From NCBI GenBank assembly GCA_015061725.1, contig SUVX01000005.1, positions 41,052-105,051 on the forward strand: DNA of 64,000 nt, in the 5' to 3' direction. The notes below the pieces were generated by a model. That model saw nothing but the letters and a program-made list of their open reading frames with translations. It did no database searches and was not told where the DNA came from. Below are positions 61,324 to 64,000 of the stretch, piece after piece. The first letter of the stretch is position 1. The number at the start of each line of letters is the position of its first letter. Position numbers and translations under genes: made by a program. Origin of the DNA: Lentisphaerota bacterium (lineage in GTDB: Bacteria > Verrucomicrobiota > Lentisphaeria > Victivallales > Victivallaceae).

Positions 61324-62622
61324 ATGAAAAAAGATTCAAATGGTGTGGATGAAGAAATGACAAAACCCGCAGCCCGAAAGACTGCGTCAGGAAAAAAAGC
61401 GCCCAAGGCTGAAGAAGCGGCTCCTGAAGTTGAACAGAGTGTTGATGAAGTTCAGATCGATAACGCTGCCGCTGATTTTGCCGCCATGGAAAAAGACTCT
61501 TTAAATGATATGGAACCCAGTTTGGACGAACTGGCCGCGATTGAAGCTGACGATGATGACGATGACTTTGATGATGATATCGCAGCTGACCCCACGCCGA
61601 CGGTCAAGCGGAAACTGGTCATCAAACGCGTCTGCGCTCCGCCTGTCAAATTTGCGCCCAAAGCCATGCCCGAAGAACTTCCTGTCCGCGGACGCCGCGC
61701 CACCGGAAGCAGTCAGCTCAGAACCAAGCAGGAAAAAGATGCCGCCCGTAAAACGGCTCTTGATTCCAAACTGGTCATGGGTACCAAGAATGACACCATG
61801 AAAGTCTACATGACTGAAATCGCCCGTATTCCCCTTGTCAACAAAAAAGAGGAAGCCGATCTGGCTGATGCCATTCACAGTACCGATGAAGGCAAACACG
61901 AAGATGCCCGTACCACTCTGATCAAAGCCAATTTGCGTCTGGTCGTCAAAATCGCCCACGATTTCAAAGGACTGGGACTGCCGCTGCTCGACCTTATCAG
62001 CGAAGGCAATATCGGACTTATGCGCGCTGTTGAAAAATTTGATCCCGCCAAAGGCGCAAAGTTTTCCAGTTACGCCGCCTGGTGGATCAAACAGTCCATG
62101 AGACGCGCACTTGCCAATCAGAGCCGGACAATCCGTATCCCTGTTCAGTCCGCCGGTAAAATCAATAAGATCAAAACCGTCCGCATGCGGCTGGTCGAAG
62201 AATTGGGACGCGATCCCTCCGATGCCGAAATCGCCGAAAAACTGGAGTTCAGCGAACGCACCGTCGCCGGTCTGCGTATGGCTGATTTGAGAACAATCTC
62301 TCTCAATGACCCCATTCAGCAGGGCGAAGAAGGCGAATTTCAGGATATCATTCCCGATAAACACGCCCAGACTCCCGATCAGATTATCGGCGATGTTGAG
62401 TCCGTCTTCCGTCTGATGCATCTGCTGGATAAACTCGAAGAACGCGAACGCAAAATTCTTGAAATGCGTTTCGGTCTCCGCGGCAGCCGCCCCCTGACCC
62501 TCGAAGAAGTCAGTCAGGAAATCGGACGTACCCGTGAGCGTGTCCGTCAGATCCAGAATCAGGCGTTGACCAAATTGAAACAGCTCCTCGCCGATGAGGC
62601 AAGTTTCAATTACGAGGGATAA
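61324..62622 (+). CDS. rpoD: RNA polymerase sigma factor, RpoD/SigA type
   Basis: The ATG at 61324 (MKKDSNGVDEE) has AGGAG 7-8 nt upstream; a frame reaching 61273 has no such site. The 432-residue protein has a variable, acidic N-terminus with an Asp-rich stretch near residues 75-90. Region 1.2 is near residue 158, region 2 has SSYAAWWIKQSMRRALANQS and region 4 has RERVRQIQNQALTKLKQLL. It fits the primary or a primary-like sigma. RTIRIPVQSAGKINK differs from the usual RTIRIPVHM, and the non-conserved N-terminal block is short. Whether it is the housekeeping sigma is not certain. Confidence 0.9.
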   Translation: MKKDSNGVDEEMTKPAARKTASGKKAPKAEEAAPEVEQSVDEVQIDNAAADFAAMEKDSLNDMEPSLDELAAIEADDDDDDFDDDIAADPTPTVKRKLVIKRVCAPPVKFAPKAMPEELPVRGRRATGSSQLRTKQEKDAARKTALDSKLVMGTKNDTMKVYMTEIARIPLVNKKEEADLADAIHSTDEGKHEDARTTLIKANLRLVVKIAHDFKGLGLPLLDLISEGNIGLMRAVEKFDPAKGAKFSSYAAWWIKQSMRRALANQSRTIRIPVQSAGKINKIKTVRMRLVEELGRDPSDAEIAEKLEFSERTVAGLRMADLRTISLNDPIQQGEEGEFQDIIPDKHAQTPDQIIGDVESVFRLMHLLDKLEERERKILEMRFGLRGSRPLTLEEVSQEIGRTRERVRQIQNQALTKLKQLLADEASFNYEG

Positions 62623-62628
62623 TTCCGC

Positions 62629-63849
62629 ATGTTGACGGGAGATCTCCTCCTTTTCCGCTTTTCCGGCGGCAGGTTCAAAATCCGGTTCGTTGATAAAAAC
62701 GAACCGGATTTACTGCTTCTGGCGCAGTCCCTTATTGACTGTTTTGCCGATGCTGCCAATAAAGGATTTTCCCGCAATCAGCTCGAAGAGGCTCTTGAAC
62801 TTTACCGTCATCAGAAAGAACTTAAAGTCGTTGACGGACTTATCAAACTTTTAATGGACAGAACCGTTTTTCTCTCCGCTCAGGATATTGATTATCCCGC
62901 CTTACGCGAAAAGGTTTTTTCCGGAACTTCTGAACTTCTTATCCGTTGCGGATATGATGTTGATAAGTTTCAAACTTGTGTTTCCGATCTATCCGGCGGC
63001 TCCGATCTTTACGGCGATCTCCCGGGTTTTGAAAAAATTGTTTCATTTCCCTTTATCAAACCTGTTGACTTGCTTGACCGTTACAATCTTGCTCTCGCTC
63101 AGGGCATGTTGTTCTACACACGTTCCCTGAAAATCAAAGTTTCCGACCCTGAACCCGCTGAACTGCGCCGCATGTTGAAGTATCTCAAGTTCTTCCGGCT
63201 CCTTGCTGAAGTTGTTCAGGTTAAGAAAAATTCCCTCGAACTGGATATCAGCGGTCCATTTTCCCTCTTCGGACCCACCCGCAAATATGCCCTTAATCTC
63301 GCCGTTTTTCTGCCCGCTGTCGTCCGTTTGACGCAATGGAAAATTTCCGCCGATCTTGAAGTCGGTAACAGAAAAGGCAAGTTCTCCCTTGATGATTCTT
63401 CTGAATTGGTTTCGCATTACCGCAATTTTTCCGCTTACGTCCCCGAAGAAGTCAAAATGTTTCACCGCCTCTTCTCCGAAAAAGTCGATGACTGGAAAAT
63501 CGTCGGAGAAACCCCGCTTCTCCACGCCGGTAAACAGGAGTTTATCATCCCCGATATTTCTTTTGAAAATTCCGACGGTACCGTTATTCATCTTGAACTC
63601 TTTCATCGCTGGCACAAAGCTCAATTACAGCAGAGAATAAATTCCCTCCGTCAGCATGATCTCCCCCTCATCCTCGGCATTGACCGCAGCATCCTGTCTA
63701 ATGAGGAATTTGAACAGATTATCTCTCAATCCCCCGAACTCAAACAACGCCTCTTCCGTTTCTCCGATTTCCCCGGCATCGACACCGTCCACCGCACTCT
63801 CCGCTTTTTTTTCGGTAGAAAAAAAAGCTTGGCAAAAAAAAGCGGGTAG
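62629..63849 (+). CDS. Bax1-like (DUF790) nuclease family protein
   Basis: A 406-residue protein that starts 6 nt after the sigma gene stop. The order of motifs fits the DUF790/Bax1 family. An N-terminal Bax1-type start is MLTGDLLLFRFSGGRFKIRF. A DRYNLALAQGMLFYTRSL helix follows near residue 150. A C-terminal nuclease-like segment has FIIPDISFENSDGTVIHLEL and LILGIDRS. Archaeal Bax1 works with the XPB helicase in DNA repair. No XPB-type helicase gene is seen nearby. The gene ends in a basic tail. Confidence 0.8.
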   Translation: MLTGDLLLFRFSGGRFKIRFVDKNEPDLLLLAQSLIDCFADAANKGFSRNQLEEALELYRHQKELKVVDGLIKLLMDRTVFLSAQDIDYPALREKVFSGTSELLIRCGYDVDKFQTCVSDLSGGSDLYGDLPGFEKIVSFPFIKPVDLLDRYNLALAQGMLFYTRSLKIKVSDPEPAELRRMLKYLKFFRLLAEVVQVKKNSLELDISGPFSLFGPTRKYALNLAVFLPAVVRLTQWKISADLEVGNRKGKFSLDDSSELVSHYRNFSAYVPEEVKMFHRLFSEKVDDWKIVGETPLLHAGKQEFIIPDISFENSDGTVIHLELFHRWHKAQLQQRINSLRQHDLPLILGIDRSILSNEEFEQIISQSPELKQRLFRFSDFPGIDTVHRTLRFFFGRKKSLAKKSG

Positions 63850-63872
63850 CGGTCGGGTGCGTTGCCCGACCG
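63850..63872 (+). terminator. GC-rich hairpin after the Bax1-like gene
   Basis: CGGTCGGG (63850-63857) and CCCGACCG (63865-63872) form an 8-bp stem with a 7-nt loop just after the stop. No T run follows; the IS element begins about 10 nt later, so a normal terminator tail could have been lost by the insertion. Confidence 0.5.
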
Positions 63873-63881
63873 GTCAGGTGA

Positions 63882-64000
63882 TGTGACCCCAAAAACTTGG
63901 ACGGTTAAATGACTGAAAAATGAGTTCTGTATTCTACAGGACTCATACCGTTTAATGTCAAAGATATCCTTTCATTGTTAAAATAGCAAATGTATTCTTC
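63882..64000 (-). mobile_element. IS3-family insertion sequence, one end (cut by the window)
   Basis: The TGTGACCCCAAAAACTTGGA sequence at 63882 is typical of IS3-family terminal inverted repeats, and the 3' end of a transposase lies inside. The element enters from the right edge, so its other end, length and target duplication are not visible. Confidence 0.7.
63905..64000 (-). CDS. IS3-family transposase (OrfB), C-terminal 31 residues
   Basis: The frame entering from the right edge encodes EEYICYFNNERISLTLNGMS followed by PVEYR and a stop at 63905-63907. This is the typical C-terminal end of the DDE integrase core of IS3-family OrfB, YxxYFNxxR followed by LNGMSPVEYR. It is partial because the window ends. 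Confidence 0.85.
   Translation of the reverse strand, partial: EEYICYFNNERISLTLNGMSPVEYRTHFSVI

Overview
The window reads as a Gram-negative bacterial chromosome of the PVC group, most likely Lentisphaerota (Victivallis-like). The evidence is indirect. It has a full Kdo and heptose pathway plus an Lpt-type protein, so it makes lipopolysaccharide. It also has a non-RD Ser/Thr kinase with a zinc ribbon, a prepilin-like protein with the H-X9-DG signature, large secreted glycoside hydrolases, and 2-oxoacid:ferredoxin oxidoreductases typical of an anaerobe. Base composition looks even across the window. No rRNA, tRNA or CRISPR array was seen.

Layout. (1) 1-13299, minus strand: a tightly packed run from a CoA activase/dehydratase through a cupin, lysA, tsaB, a dCMP deaminase, rfaE2, rfaE1, kdsB, kdsA, kdsC, an LptC/LptA-like protein and HPr to a membrane glycosyltransferase cut by the left edge. 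This is mainly an LPS inner-core operon. (2) 13463-17175, minus: a Ser/Thr kinase and a SurA-like foldase. (3) 17381-19043, plus: a DUF2062 protein and a cation efflux protein, then a convergent VOC protein. (4) 19581-30765, plus: a long operon of purB, uxaC, purM, a TerB-like/AI-2E permease, a lipoprotein hydrolase, DUF4105, psd, pssA and an epimerase. It has an internal promoter before psd and ends in a clear terminator. (5) 30814-39920, minus: truB, an unknown 482-residue protein, iorA, iorB, a double-ACT protein, rseP, ispG and a GT39-like protein. (6) 40066-49368, minus: a carbohydrate locus with a LacI regulator, a pseudopilin, two very large secreted glycosidase-like proteins and a small LamG-like protein. 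(7) 49518-53777, minus: an RsmE fused in frame to a lipoprotein with TPR-like repeats, an intergenic stretch dense in repeats, and a four-domain 2-oxoacid:ferredoxin oxidoreductase. (8) 53966-60944, minus: a GH36-like galactosidase, an unknown protein, rsfS, nadD and mfd. (9) 61324-63849, plus: an RpoD-type sigma factor behind a long structured leader, then a Bax1/DUF790 nuclease-like gene. The window ends inside an IS3-family element.

The genes fit an anaerobic, saccharolytic, LPS-bearing bacterium that ferments amino acids through ferredoxin-linked oxidoreductases and uses uronates (uxaC) and complex glycans. The least ordinary items are the RsmE-lipoprotein fusion, a 115-bp promoter/leader module present twice, the 27-bp-arm hairpin with flanking repeats at 50.75-50.97 kb, the stand-alone Bax1-like gene, the LacI gene with a visible operator, and the two unclassified giant secreted proteins.
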